Source of the DNA: Bryum argenteum
Taxonomy: Eukaryota; Streptophyta; Bryopsida; Bryales; Bryaceae
DNA: 64,000 nucleotides
Direction: 5' to 3'
Assembly (NCBI GenBank): GCA_037043015.1
Contig: CM073326.1
Coordinates: 6,642,345 to 6,706,344, forward strand
Shown: one piece after another, positions 24,403 to 34,767 of the stretch
Numbering within the stretch: the first letter of the stretch is position 1
Layout of the letters: each line of letters starts with the position of its first letter
The notes under the pieces: model-generated
What the model was told of the DNA's origin: nothing
Database searches by the model: none
Seen by the model: the letters and a program-made list of their open reading frames with translations, nothing else
Translations under genes and position numbers: made by a program

Positions 24403-25590
24403 TGACCCCTAAAGCTTCAGGAGGCCAAAATATGGCCGTTTTGACTTTGGTCAATCTCCAGTTTACTATATTTAGATCATGTGAACTTAAAACTTTTCAC
24501 AAATCCTAAAATTTTCTTATACGTTTCCAACAAAACCATTCATGCTCCAAAATTTATCATAGTTTAGGTAACATTCACCCTCAAAGTTTGAGAACATTAA
24601 TAAGGCATGCTGGAATCTACCCAAAAGTGTTGTATATCCGTATATAATCGTAAAACTTTGCCCAAAAACAATTAGATTACATTAACTCCAAGCATTTACC
24701 AAAATTAAGATTTTACTTTAATAACTGAAAAGAAATGTGTGTGTAAACAAGGTACCATGCAATTTTCTCACAATTCGGATTTTCTTCATGATAATTCTTC
24801 ACATGCCTTAAAAATAGGCCTTTGTATATGTATTTCACCATACCCCCATGTGAAAAATCAAGCTTTTCTCTATGTTTTTTATGTTGCATGAGGGTAAAAG
24901 TTATATGAACATGTACCTAACCCATCTAGGAACAAGGAAAGAGAAGAGGCTCAAATCAAATGTGCTCCTGAATTGGTATTTTTTGGGGCCCCAAATAACC
25001 GAGTCTCCTTTTTACTACAAGACAAGATAACTTTTTTTCAACTTTGAACATTACAATCTCACTAATGGTGAGGAGTTCTAGTTTAAGATGAGGCATCACA
25101 AGCCTTGGCTTGGTGGTTAGGGCTTAGGCCCCCAATGAGGAGGTTGTGGGTTTTATTCCCCATGCCGGCATGGTGCTCACCACTATGGTCCACCCAACTA
25201 TTGTGGGAGGTCCTTGGACCTTGTTGTATGGGTACCTTGAAGCCCTTTGGGGGGATACTATGTCAAGTATCTTCAAGGCACTAGTAACTAGGCTAGAAAT
25301 TAGCGTAGTTATAGTGTCCACCCTCGAGAGGGGGAAGTAGTATTGTTCTAATTTCCCCTTGTCCGGTGGTCATCGGGATATTAGCATTACGAACGGACAC
25401 TTCATTCACGCCGGCCCCTTAGAAAGGGACTGGAGTTTCTATCTATCTATCTCAGGAGTTCTAGTTTAAGATCCGGTGTATATAATCATAAACAAGTTAG
25501 GTACTAGATCCTACCGATACAATCGTGAAATCTCACTACAAAGTGAAAAAAAATTAGCTTGCATTGAATGATGGCGGTTTGGGGGGTAAA
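24403..25590. mobile_element. Probable TTAA-family element, copy E, hosting a SINE
   Basis: The left end reads GTGACCCCTAAAGCTTCAGG and the probable right end GGTTTGGGGGGTAAA. The family core ('CAACTTTGAACATTACAATC ... AGATCCTACCGATAC') is present but is split by the SINE at 25090-25453. The terminal TTAA is mutated on both sides, so the limits are less certain than for copies A, C and D. Confidence 0.5.
25090..25453 (+). mobile_element. tRNA-derived SINE, copy 4, full length with target duplication
   Basis: Flanked by a perfect 19-bp direct repeat, AGGAGTTCTAGTTTAAGAT, at 25071-25089 and 25454-25472. Such long duplications come from LINE-driven retrotransposition. The head has 'TGGCTTGGTGGTTAGGGC', close to a tRNA A box, and 'GGGTTTTATTCCC', two bases from the tRNA B-box word GGGTTCGATTCCC. 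It ends with 'GGACTGGAGTTT' and a (CTAT)n tail. No coding capacity; transcription would be by RNA polymerase III using LINE machinery in trans. Confidence 0.88.
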
Positions 25591-27693
25591 TTAATAAAAA
25601 CATGCCTGGTAGCTTAGCGATTAAAGCCTAGTGCTGTGGTTCCAACTTTGGGCTGCCCGCGGGCGCTTAAGGGTTAAGATCTGCAATGGTCATTTGGCAG
25701 GCAAGGCAAGGGGGGCCATGGGCATCATAGTTGCATGCCCACCAACTGAATAGAGAACGTACACTAATCACTACCCAGTTGAGCCTTTTGTCAGATGCAA
25801 AAAAGCCAATTCATATACTAAAAGATAAAAATACTTTGTATATATATCATTCTATACTTGAGCATATGAATTCTATTATGTACTATTCATAAGAATGTGA
25901 TTCCTCTGACAATTGACAGAGCTCAGTGGCTTAGGAACTAGATTTTCTTTACTAACTTAAAAGCAATCTAGTTTATGATTAATCAAAAGCCGTACCGAGA
26001 GCGCGAGAGGGAAGGTTCCAACACGGGAGGACCGGGTTCAACATTAAGGTTTAAAGAGTTCATGCAAATATTATGGTTGGCTGCCCGCGCGACGATTATT
26101 GTGTGGGGGGCACTCACATACACACACACACACCATTGGATATCGGCACCTACCAATACCACTTGCAATGATTAGGTGCCTCCCTGCATGCCTTCGACTC
26201 CGCCCTTGCTCGCACCGGCCCATGCCATTATCGATCATCGCCAAAAAGCAAGGTAATCATGTACATCATTTGTCAGCCATCGTCGTCGCCACGGCCGGGC
26301 TTTTGCACTACCAGGCATTGACTTTTGCATTGGACAATGGACCCAACGGAAAAAAACAGGCCTCCGGGCAAAAAAAAAAAAACCAAGAGGAGCAAATCAA
26401 GCTGCCTTATTGCTTGCTTGCTCGCTCCATTTGGTACTCAAAACTGTTGAAGCATGCGAGCATGCCCATTTTTGGTTTTTATGGCAATTGCCAGCGTTAG
26501 GCCCCATGTTTTAAAAATGGTATTGTCAGTTGCTCATTGCAGCTGTTGCTTCTGACTTATTGGAACGAGTGTGTAAGAGAGTGCTCCTGGAGCGTCACAG
26601 TGATTGACAGTATCATCCCAGTTCTGCACATGAAAGTAGAGCCCTGTTTTAGGATATGGCAATTTCTTCCTTTTTTATGTTTCATTAGTTGTAAAGATGA
26701 AGGACATTTTTCTCCGAGATAAGCTGCTCAATAATGACGCAAATTCTAGTATGGCTACTTGTCTGTGCATGGATAACGTACGTAGATGATTGTACCAACC
26801 AGAATCATCAAATTTGGATCGTCTGAAAGTTGTTCTGCGATTTTTGGAGTTGGACTTGAAGGTGCACCTAATATGCATTGATGTACAATCAGGAATGTTC
26901 ACAGTGAATACACTGAAAATCAGCCTTCAATGCTATTATGTACCTCTCGTGGAGTTTAACTTAATGCTATTACGTACCTTCTGCAAAGTTCACCTTAGTG
27001 AGGCATCTTTGGTACGGCGCCATTATTGGACATGCTACCTTTTGTCAATGTTCTGCACAAGATTGGACTGGGCGCTATTCAGAACGTGTTTACAGCACAG
27101 GGAAGCTATTCAAATTTCGATGTTAAAATTGTTCACTAAGATTCAGCTGTAAGCAACATGGCTAATCATTTCTGAGCCAGAGAATGTTTCCGAGGGCATG
27201 AGACCCAAGGTTACGGAAGTACAGAAAATATTCTATGATATGAGATATATAATCTTTCGATCATGAATTGTCTCTTTCGTACTTTCGATAATCGTTGAAG
27301 GGTTCAGATTGAAATACAAATCTTAGGTTTTGTGTGATATACGTACAGGTTTGAAATTCGAAGGCCAGAGAATATTCTTGCATCCTGCTTGTGATTCACA
27401 CAGAGCTCAATATAATCATGCAATAATTCATCACCTGAAGTGACCCATTGCCCACAGTCCAACAAGTTCAGATTCCGAGCTTTGCTTTGAATTCCACGAA
27501 GACAGCTTTCCACAAGCTAAAATGAAGATCCGACTATCGGAGGCACACCAGTGGGGTTTCCAAAAGTCCCACTTATTCGTAAACAGATGCCCCAGTGTCA
27601 GGTGAAGATAAGACAATCAGGAACAGTTGCATCTACAGTGTAATTAATTCAATTTAGTGGTACAGGAGCGATGATTCTGTGATCGTGAGTTTC
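25591..27693. other. Intergenic stretch downstream of the NDB1-type gene
   Basis: No gene recognised. 25.98-26.50 kb is less AT-rich, has a (CA)n run at about 26116-26132, and carries weakly tRNA-like words ('AGCTCAGTGGCTTAGG' at 25920, 'GGTTCCAACACGG' at 26014) that do not fold into a tRNA. The 3'UTR of the dehydrogenase gene should occupy the right edge; I could not find a perfect AATAAA for it. Confidence 0.45.
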
Positions 27694-30220
27694 TTACATT
27701 CGTGATGAATCTCGTCCGAATATGAACCGCTTGGTCCAGTCGAAGACCACAAGCGCACGAGTGCGCCAGCTCACCTGCTTGCTGGCATACACGGAGTACC
27801 ATAACCACTGGGTACTTCGGCCGATGGAGACCCAATCTCCAGGTAACTCAGCCGCAGTTGTTTCGCCTCCCAAAGGAGCGAACTGACCAAGATGGCGGTA
27901 GCGGAAAGGCTGGCAGCGATGCTTTCCCTCTCCTCTGATGCGCATGGGGCCTTCATCAGGATTTGTTGAAGCTAGATGGTTGAAAGCATGAGCAAGGTAT
28001 GCGCCTTGTTGCGCAGCCACTTGTGCTGTGGCTGGACTAGATTTCATCTGGGTGTCAACCTATTAACACACACACACATACATGTCAGATAGAATTAGAT
28101 GAAGGAAGTCTTTAACTTTGGACATACTATGTGTGCTAACCTTGCAGATGGCCTGGCTGAAATGGTCAATGTCGAGCTTTATATCTTTCCCTTTCTGCAT
28201 GGCTTCATCCAGAAGCCCAACAACGCCTTTCATATGCTGCCGCTCCATATAATACTGAATTTGAGGGTAACGAACTTTGACTTTGTCCATGGTGGTCACA
28301 AACTCCGGGAGAGATAAGAAACCGTCATTATCAGCGTCGGCTAACTTAAATAAGTAAGCGATATCTTCAGCGATCTTCCGTTGCTCAACAGATGCACAAT
28401 CTCCTAGTGCATAAACCCCCTCCGTATTCTTGACACGAAGCCATTCGTCAGTTGCCAGCACCCTACGATCGGTCTGTCCGATTTGTTGCATGTAGTCAGC
28501 TATCACTGGGCGAGTGCCGATTCCTGCAACACCAGCAAAGGATGTTCTATTACTTCCGAGAGCTACATCTACGAAACAGAAATCTTCCAGTTCTCGAAAC
28601 TTCAATAACCGAAAGGCAAAACGCAAATGATGCAAGAGGACTGTAAAGATGTACATCAGCCTTGTCAATATCCCAACAGAGCACCCAGTAGTGTTAAGGC
28701 GCGACTTCTCCTAGTGGTCTAAATTAAGAGGTTGCCACTATTATCCCAATATTGCCAAAGCACGAAGTTGGAAGACTCCAGCAGTGACTACATGTGAAAA
28801 TACCTGTTGACCAGACAATCATGCCGTAAGGCATCTCAACGTTTTCTCCGGTTTTTTTTGACTTGTAGGAGATATGTTCGTCGGTGACTTCCAAAACCCG
28901 ACTTCCAATCTTCAAGTCAATTCCATCTCTAGAGAACTTCTGCTCCGCATATTCACTGATACGCCCATCGAATGTGTTGAGGATGTGATCACCTGATTGC
29001 AGAACGGTTATAGCAGCATGCTTCTTCAGATCTGGGTACAAACACAATAAATCTTCGTGAACGAGATCGTGGAGCTCGGCAGCGAATTCAACTCCTGTAG
29101 GGCCTCCACCAACTATCACAAAGTGGAGCAATTTATTCCTGAGTGGCAATGCAAACGAACATCAGAAGACAAGAACATGGATATCGGATCAAAGTTAAAA
29201 TAGGGAAATGATGTGTGCACCACCTACTGTTGATCATATCTAATAGCACATTACAAGTCGGCACTAGTTTGAGTTCAATGAGGTCGTCGTCATTTGATCA
29301 CTGTGAAGCAAAGTGGAAGCTAGCGGAGAGGGCGGGAGCATTATAGCACAAAAGGATGACAAGGAAGGAGAAAAAGCTGACCTGTCCTCATCTGATAGAT
29401 GTGGCAAGCTTGCGGTCTCAAAGCAATCGACAATTCGTCCACGTATCTTCTCAGCATCTTCGATCTCTTTCAGGAAAAGGCAGTGCTCATGAACACCCTT
29501 CGTTCCGAATGTATTAGAAGTAGCTCCAACAGCCACAACCAGATAGTCATACTCAAGTTCAAATTCTTCTTTTCCTTTACAACTAAGACTAGAACTATCT
29601 CTGCAGCGAACCTTCTTATTTGCTGCATCAATCTTTATACATTCAGCCTCGAGGAACCTCACGTCTTTCTTTCGTATGATCCGTCGAATTGCCTCTGTGA
29701 TACTCCGAGCCTCCACTGTGCCAGATGTTACACTAGGCAGCAAGGGAGTGAACACAAAATAATTTCGGGGAGATACCACTGTCACATCATACTTCTCTGG
29801 GTCCAAACTCTTGAGGAAACTTATTCCTCCCCATCCAGTGCCAAGAATCACGACTTTCCTTTTCGTAGAAGAATTCGATACCGCGCCATCTGTGCCAACT
29901 ATGGAAGTCGAGGGGGGAACATTATCCTGTCCAGCATCTGCGAGCACGACAAGAAGACCAGCTCCCATACAACCAGCGGCAGCAACTGCGAAGAGGTAAG
30001 ATTTTCCTTGAACTTTCTGCTTCCCGTACGTTAAGATCCTAAAGAGCATTCCATGTTGCTGCTGCGAGGAGGAGCTTTCTGCTCCAGCACGCGTGCTGAG
30101 AGGATTTGACCTGGGTACTAAACCCTGCTGCGTGTTGTGAGTGATGAGCTTCGGTGGAGAATATACACGCCTCTGCAGGCAGGACCTCGCCACAGTCCAT
30201 AGCAGTCGATTGCCAGGCAT
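27694..30220 (-). CDS. NDB1: External alternative NAD(P)H dehydrogenase, NDB1 type, calcium-binding, mitochondrial
   Basis: Four exons join in frame: 30220-29382, 29138-28804, 28523-28141, 28059-27694, giving 640 aa. It is a rotenone-insensitive type II dehydrogenase that passes electrons from cytosolic NAD(P)H to ubiquinone without pumping protons, at the outer face of the inner mitochondrial membrane. Visible features: an Arg-rich presequence (1-45), a hydrophobic segment (74-96), the FAD fold GTGWGG (127-132), the NAD(P)H fold GGGPTG (290-295), YALGDCA (429-435), an EF-hand loop D454-x-D456-x-D458-G to E465, and the family C-terminus FGRDSSRM. Residue Q327 (VLQSGDHIL) stands where NDB1 has Gln and NDB2 has Glu, which predicts NADPH preference. 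Met58 is an alternative start that matches the shorter N-terminus of other NDBs. No broken motif is seen. Confidence 0.95.
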
Positions 30221-32010
30221 TTTGATATGTACAGCGCAAATGCTCAAACTTGCCAAATCAAGCGTTGATACTCCTGCTCAAGCTCCTTAAGTACTCCCTC
30301 GTCGTATCTAACTTGTCGGTACACATTCTGCAAAATTCACCGGAACAAGGCAATCGTGTAAGTTTTCTATACTTCAGCCACAACCCTGCCTAACTCTTGA
30401 GTCGCAAGGTTATACAATCCGATTACAGCCCTCTATACTTGATGAGCCATTAAAACAATTGATTCAGTTATAAAAGGTTCTTGTGCATAATCTTCGTCAG
30501 CAGCCGCACGATAGTATTGAAAATGATGGCTTGCGCTTCCCAATAGATACTACTGCCGGATGTATGAAGAAGTATCCTGACGATATGAAAGAAAACATTC
30601 GACATACATTCGATATGAAAGAAAGCATTCTACAGAGGCTCATAGAAAATTTCAGAAGTACAAGACAGTACAATCACATGAGCTGTTTTGGAGGAGAGAT
30701 ACTGAGCACTTCGCGAAAAGGCATACCCAGATGCGACGGAGATTAATTTCGTAACGCAACAGATCGTGTTTTCAAAGGATACTAAACTTTGCGACGATTT
30801 CGACGAAGCAAAAAATATTTCTCAAAATGTCGTCAAGAGATGTAGAACTAGAGTAGCATCCTCTTGTGACCATATCTAAAACTTGCACACGGGATACATC
30901 AAGAAGACTAACTGAAAATAAAACACCTTTACCCAGCATATGAACCCTAAGAATGTCAAAAACATAATTCTCATTCTAGAAGTAATGGCTGCTGGTTGCA
31001 TCACGATGATAACAGGAGCACAAGCAGGTCCGAACAAGGATAAGCCTGACATGTAATCACTGCAGTGATGAAAAACTAACCGGATAGACCTCTTACTTCC
31101 TAACTAAGATGCTCGTGCTCATCTCGGATCCATACATGGCGATCGGCAACAAAACATCTAACTCTCGAACAGGAACCGAATTTTCCTCTAAATGCAGCAA
31201 CATCGCAATAAATTTTTCCACAACAATTTTTCCACAACAATAAATTTTGCAGCAACAACTAACCTGGCATTGCGGCATACATCCGACAACCTAGCGCTTA
31301 CTCTCAGTCCAAGCTTAAATTCATTCGATACACGAAGGAATCTAATGCGCGAGTGAAGATTGATACCTAAACGCCAGAGTAATCAAACCGAAATGCCTAT
31401 CCGTTAAGTAAAACAAACAAACAAACAATGCTCGTCATACGGGATGCAATTTCACACGCAAATCTCGATCCAAATCTGGCATCCGACAAGTAACATACAC
31501 TCCCAGCCGAAGAATTCGAGAACTAACTCTTAGTTCGTCAATCCAGCGCAAAATGAGTGTAGCAATCAAACTGAATCGCCTACCCAGAAATCAAAGAAAC
31601 AAACAAACAATGCTCGTCGTACAAATTGCAAATTTCACACTTCTTGAAACAAGAAACAAATCTCGATCCAAATCTGCCAGTCCGAAGGGAACGTACTGTA
31701 CCGGCAGAAAATTCAAGAACTAACGCTTACTAGTATGTAAATCCAGCCTTCGTGCACATACAGAATTTAGTAATCGCTTCGCCAATCCAGCCTTCGTGCG
31801 CAAACAGAGTTTAGTAATCTAAAGGCTAGGCGCAGCCACACTTACCAGAACGGCGAATAATCTTCCACGAACAAAATCTCTGAGGAAGAGTCCACGAACA
31901 AACCTCCCCGTGCTAAATGTGCATCGAAGTTCGTATAAGAACATCAAATTCCAAGAAACAAACAGTGAAACTAGGCAGAGGAGTGACTACTTCCTGAAAT
32001 GGTAGAGGAC
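30221..32010 (-). promoter_or_regulatory. NDB1 5'UTR with a probable 1.5-kb leader intron and a uORF
   Basis: On the minus strand a strong donor CTG|GTAAGTG lies at 31846/31845 and an acceptor TTTTGCAG|A at 30328/30327, with no coding sequence between. This suggests a leader intron of 1518 bp. The second leader exon would carry a 22-codon upstream ORF (ATG at 30326, stop at 30258), ending 37 nt before the main ATG at 30220. Transcription would begin somewhere near 31.9-32.1 kb. Leader introns and uORFs commonly set expression level in plants. All of this is inferred from splice-site words only. Confidence 0.5.
31300..31830. repeat. Diverged tandem duplications inside the NDB1 leader intron
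   Basis: Blocks 'AAACAAACAAACAATGCTCG' followed by 'AAATCTCGATCCAAATCTG' occur at about 31411-31478 and again at about 31592-31678, a spacing near 180 bp. Shorter blocks ('CCAGCCTTCGTGC...AGTTTAGTAATC') repeat at about 31743-31775 and 31788-31820. These are local tandem duplications, not mobile elements. Confidence 0.7.
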
Positions 32011-32370
32011 TACGACTACTTCCTGCATAAGGAGTCTAGTGGTCCGGCACTGACAGTGAGGGTGCGAACCGATCAAAGCACAAACCCTGGCGGATTGAGC
32101 GAATGAGAGGGAGGTGCGAGACTAAAAGGCGCCGAAAAGAGCGCAAGGAGGGAGCGGGAAGATGCTCTGCTCTGGAGTAAATTCATGGTCAATCCAGAAA
32201 ATTGGGTTGTTGTTGAGGGGATTGCGAATTTGCGAAAGGGGTGCTTTGCATCGCTGTTGCAGTGCTGCTGTGGGGAATGTGGATGACGAGCCACTTGGAT
32301 TGCAAGCATTGATGCATGGATTGTTCCGACTTACCAGCTCTCCTCTCCCCGCCCGCCCCTTCTGCTGCTG

Positions 32371-32805
32371 TCACGTGTATAACATTGGTCGACCCAGCTC
32401 CTTTTCTTTTCGCTGGCCCAGCTCTTTTTCTGTCCGCTGGCCCAGCTCCTTTTCTTTCCGCTGGCCCAGCTTCTTTCCCTTCCGCTGGCCCAGCTCCTTC
32501 TCTTTCCGCTGGCCCAGCTCCTTTTCTTTCCGATCGCCCAGCTCCTTTTCTTTCCGATCGCCCAGCTCCTTCTCTTTCCGCTGGCCCAGCTCCTTTTCTT
32601 TCCGCTGGCCCAGCTCCTTTTCTTTCCGCTGGCCCAGCTCCTTTTCTTTCCGATCGCCCAGCTCCTTTTCTTTCCGATCGCCCAGCTCCTTTTCTTTCCG
32701 ATCGCCCAGCTCCTTCTCTTTCCGCTGGCCCAGCTCCTTTTCTTTCCGCTGGCCCAGCTCCTTTTCTTTCCGCTGACCCAGCTCTACTTCAACTTTGACA
32801 GCCAT
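32371..32805 (-). CDS. Hypothetical protein of Lys/Glu-rich octapeptide repeats (doubtful gene)
   Basis: An open frame of 144 codons from ATG 32805 (context AGGATGG). After MAVKVEVE it consists of about 16 copies of ELGQRKEK or ELGDRKEK and ends ELGRPMLYT. The protein would be highly charged and could form a helix or coiled coil. However, the underlying 24-bp repeat is a multiple of three and is open in several frames on both strands, so the frame may be a by-product of the minisatellite. I do not recognise the protein. Confidence 0.25.
   Translation of the reverse strand: MAVKVEVELGQRKEKELGQRKEKELGQRKEKELGDRKEKELGDRKEKELGDRKEKELGQRKEKELGQRKEKELGQRKEKELGDRKEKELGDRKEKELGQRKEKELGQRKGKKLGQRKEKELGQRTEKELGQRKEKELGRPMLYT
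32394..32784. repeat. 24-bp minisatellite with two alternating unit types
   Basis: About sixteen units of CCCAGCTCCTTTTCTTTCCG followed by CTGG or ATCG. The two junction types occur in blocks: five CTGG, then two ATCG, three CTGG, three ATCG, then three CTGG on the + strand. This indicates duplication of multi-unit segments rather than single units. It lies about 400-800 bp upstream of the presumed NDB1 transcription start. Confidence 0.95.
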
Positions 32806-32842
32806 CCTGTACTTCTTAGCCAGCTGAAGTCTGTTATGTACT

Positions 32843-32916
32843 AGAGAGCGGTCAGGGATCTGCTGATTCTGCAGACTAGCGAGGTCTGCAGAATCAGCAG
32901 ACCCTGACTGCTCTCT
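32843..32916. repeat. Near-perfect 33-bp inverted repeat (hairpin)
   Basis: Arms 32843-32876 and 32884-32916 are complementary over 33 bp, with one G-T type mismatch and one bulged A, separated by a 7-base loop TAGCGAG. No target duplication was found. The transcript of either strand would form a long, very stable hairpin. Confidence 0.85.
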
Positions 32917-33134
32917 TGCGTTAAGCTTTGAGGCTGAGTATTCCAAAAATATACGGTCTAATATACCATATACGATTAAATGATGGAATGAACGATGATT
33001 ATAAACGACTGTTGAACTTCTAGATCCGTGAATGCCTTGCAACTATCAGTAGTAAAAATAATCGGCAAAGCGAGCCGATTCTGGAAAACAATCAAGCTCG
33101 AAATGAGCGGAATACGCAGCCTCAGAGTTTAACC

Positions 33135-33326
33135 TCAAAGCCATTCGGGGATACCATGTCGGGTATCTTTAAGGCACTAGTGACTAGGTAGGAATTAGCA
33201 TAGTGTTCACTCCGAGAGGTGTTAATAGTCCCGCCATTGGTGTGATGACCTCGGGCATACATCCAAGGGTAGGCTATTCATGTCGGCCTTTAAATAGCTT
33301 GGAGTTTCTTTTTCTTTAGGAGGCTT
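33135..33326 (+). mobile_element. 5'-truncated SINE fragment
   Basis: Only the 3' half of the SINE family is present, from 'GGGGATACCATGTCGGGTATC' in shortened form through 'CGGCCTTTAAATAGCTTGGAGTTTC'. The tRNA-derived head is missing. Five-prime truncation is usual for reverse-transcribed elements. Confidence 0.75.
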
Positions 33327-34767
33327 AGTAATCAATCCGCATATTTACTTGGGAGTGGCTAAGGGAATCAATATCGGGAAATGTGTAGAGAATTTAGGAA
33401 ATTAAATCACTAGAATCACAAAAGTTGAATTTATCTCCAAAAGTTATGAAATCTAGAATCGGTAACGAAAACTACACAAGAGTTGTTGATAAGTGTTACA
33501 ATTGTGAGTTGAGCCATTGGATGTCACATGTCACCATAGTCTTACAACACTAATTTTCAAGATGTGACAACCTGAACAATTCCTTGGTAGGAGAAGAAGT
33601 TTTTGGAATTGGTGTAATTTGTGATTTTTTAAGAAAAGATATAGCATTGATTGTTGTAGGGGCTCAAATGAAACATCAATCTCAAAAGAGTTGATAAATA
33701 TAAGAAGGTGCTCAATAATGAGTCAATTTCTCAGCTCGAAAAAATATAGGGGTGAGACTAGTGCATGCAATTTTTTTGTGCATAGAGAAAATCTGTAGAA
33801 AGGTGGAGCGAGTGGAATCATCATTTTTGGACTCCCTACAATGAGTTAAGAATTCTTTAAGTTGGAAATAAAGGTTATTCTAAAGCGGAGACCTAAAGTG
33901 GCACCCTATTATGTTTGCAGTGAATATACATGGTATTGATGTATGGCAAAACTATTATGATAAGTGCACCTATTTCCTGACACTTAAGCCATTCACCTAC
34001 TTGGGAGTGATGACATGTGTGATTTACTATTTTTTAGTGATTAACAAATAGAAAAAACAAGTTCTCCTTATTTTTGTAGTATTTAAAAGCACTTACAAAT
34101 TTACTTACAAATTTTAGAGATGGCTAATGTAGTTACACCTATAGTCGTTCACCCTATTGCATGTGCATATTAATGGACATACTATTCAAGAAAATCATCA
34201 TTTCATCCCAAGAAAGTCTTCATTTTGCATTGTCAGAATATGAGGGGCCAGTCGGATTTAGGTGTACTTACCCTACATAGCTTTGAGCAAAGATTACTAG
34301 AGCTCTAGTATGGGACCTGCTACTATAAACACAGAATTAGGAATTTTTGCACTTGGGGGTAGAATCATGCACTTGCAAATGGATGGTTCAAAAAATCACA
34401 TTTAGTGAAATTAGGTGTACCATTTCATCCTTGAATGTCGTATCCTATTTTAATATCAAAATTCTAAAGAAACATTCATTTCTGGTAATTATTGAACCTC
34501 ATGATTGGATGCAATGTATCTTGAAAATTTTCATGTGTAGCATTCATTTCCCAGAGTTTAGACCCCTTCAAGTGGTATAAATGGCCATGTTATCCAAAAC
34601 TTTATCGCATCTTTGTAACAAAAAAGACATGTAATGTATAAGAAATCTAATACTTCTAAAACTCCTTTAGTTAGCAACCATAATTTATGATTACCACTAA
34701 AATAAACTTACACTGCTAAAAGTACACATTCTCTTCTCTAAATATTTATTTCTCCCTAATCTCTATA
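33327..34767. other. Non-coding stretch
   Basis: No gene recognised; AT-rich with stop codons in all frames. Confidence 0.5.

Noticed and set aside
25600-26035. tRNA gene candidates at 'TGGTAGCTTAGCGATTAAAG' and 'AGCTCAGTGGCTTAGG'
   Set aside because: Box-like words are present but no acceptor stem or anticodon arm can be drawn; at most these are old tRNA-derived repeats.
30221-30256. Longer start of the NDB1 protein
   Set aside because: The extra codons begin at TTG, not ATG; ATG 30220 has a good context and opens an Arg-rich presequence.
32316-32798. Plus-strand proteins rich in APFLSAGP or SSFSFRWP repeats
   Set aside because: The 24-bp minisatellite is open in several frames on both strands; nothing favours these over chance.
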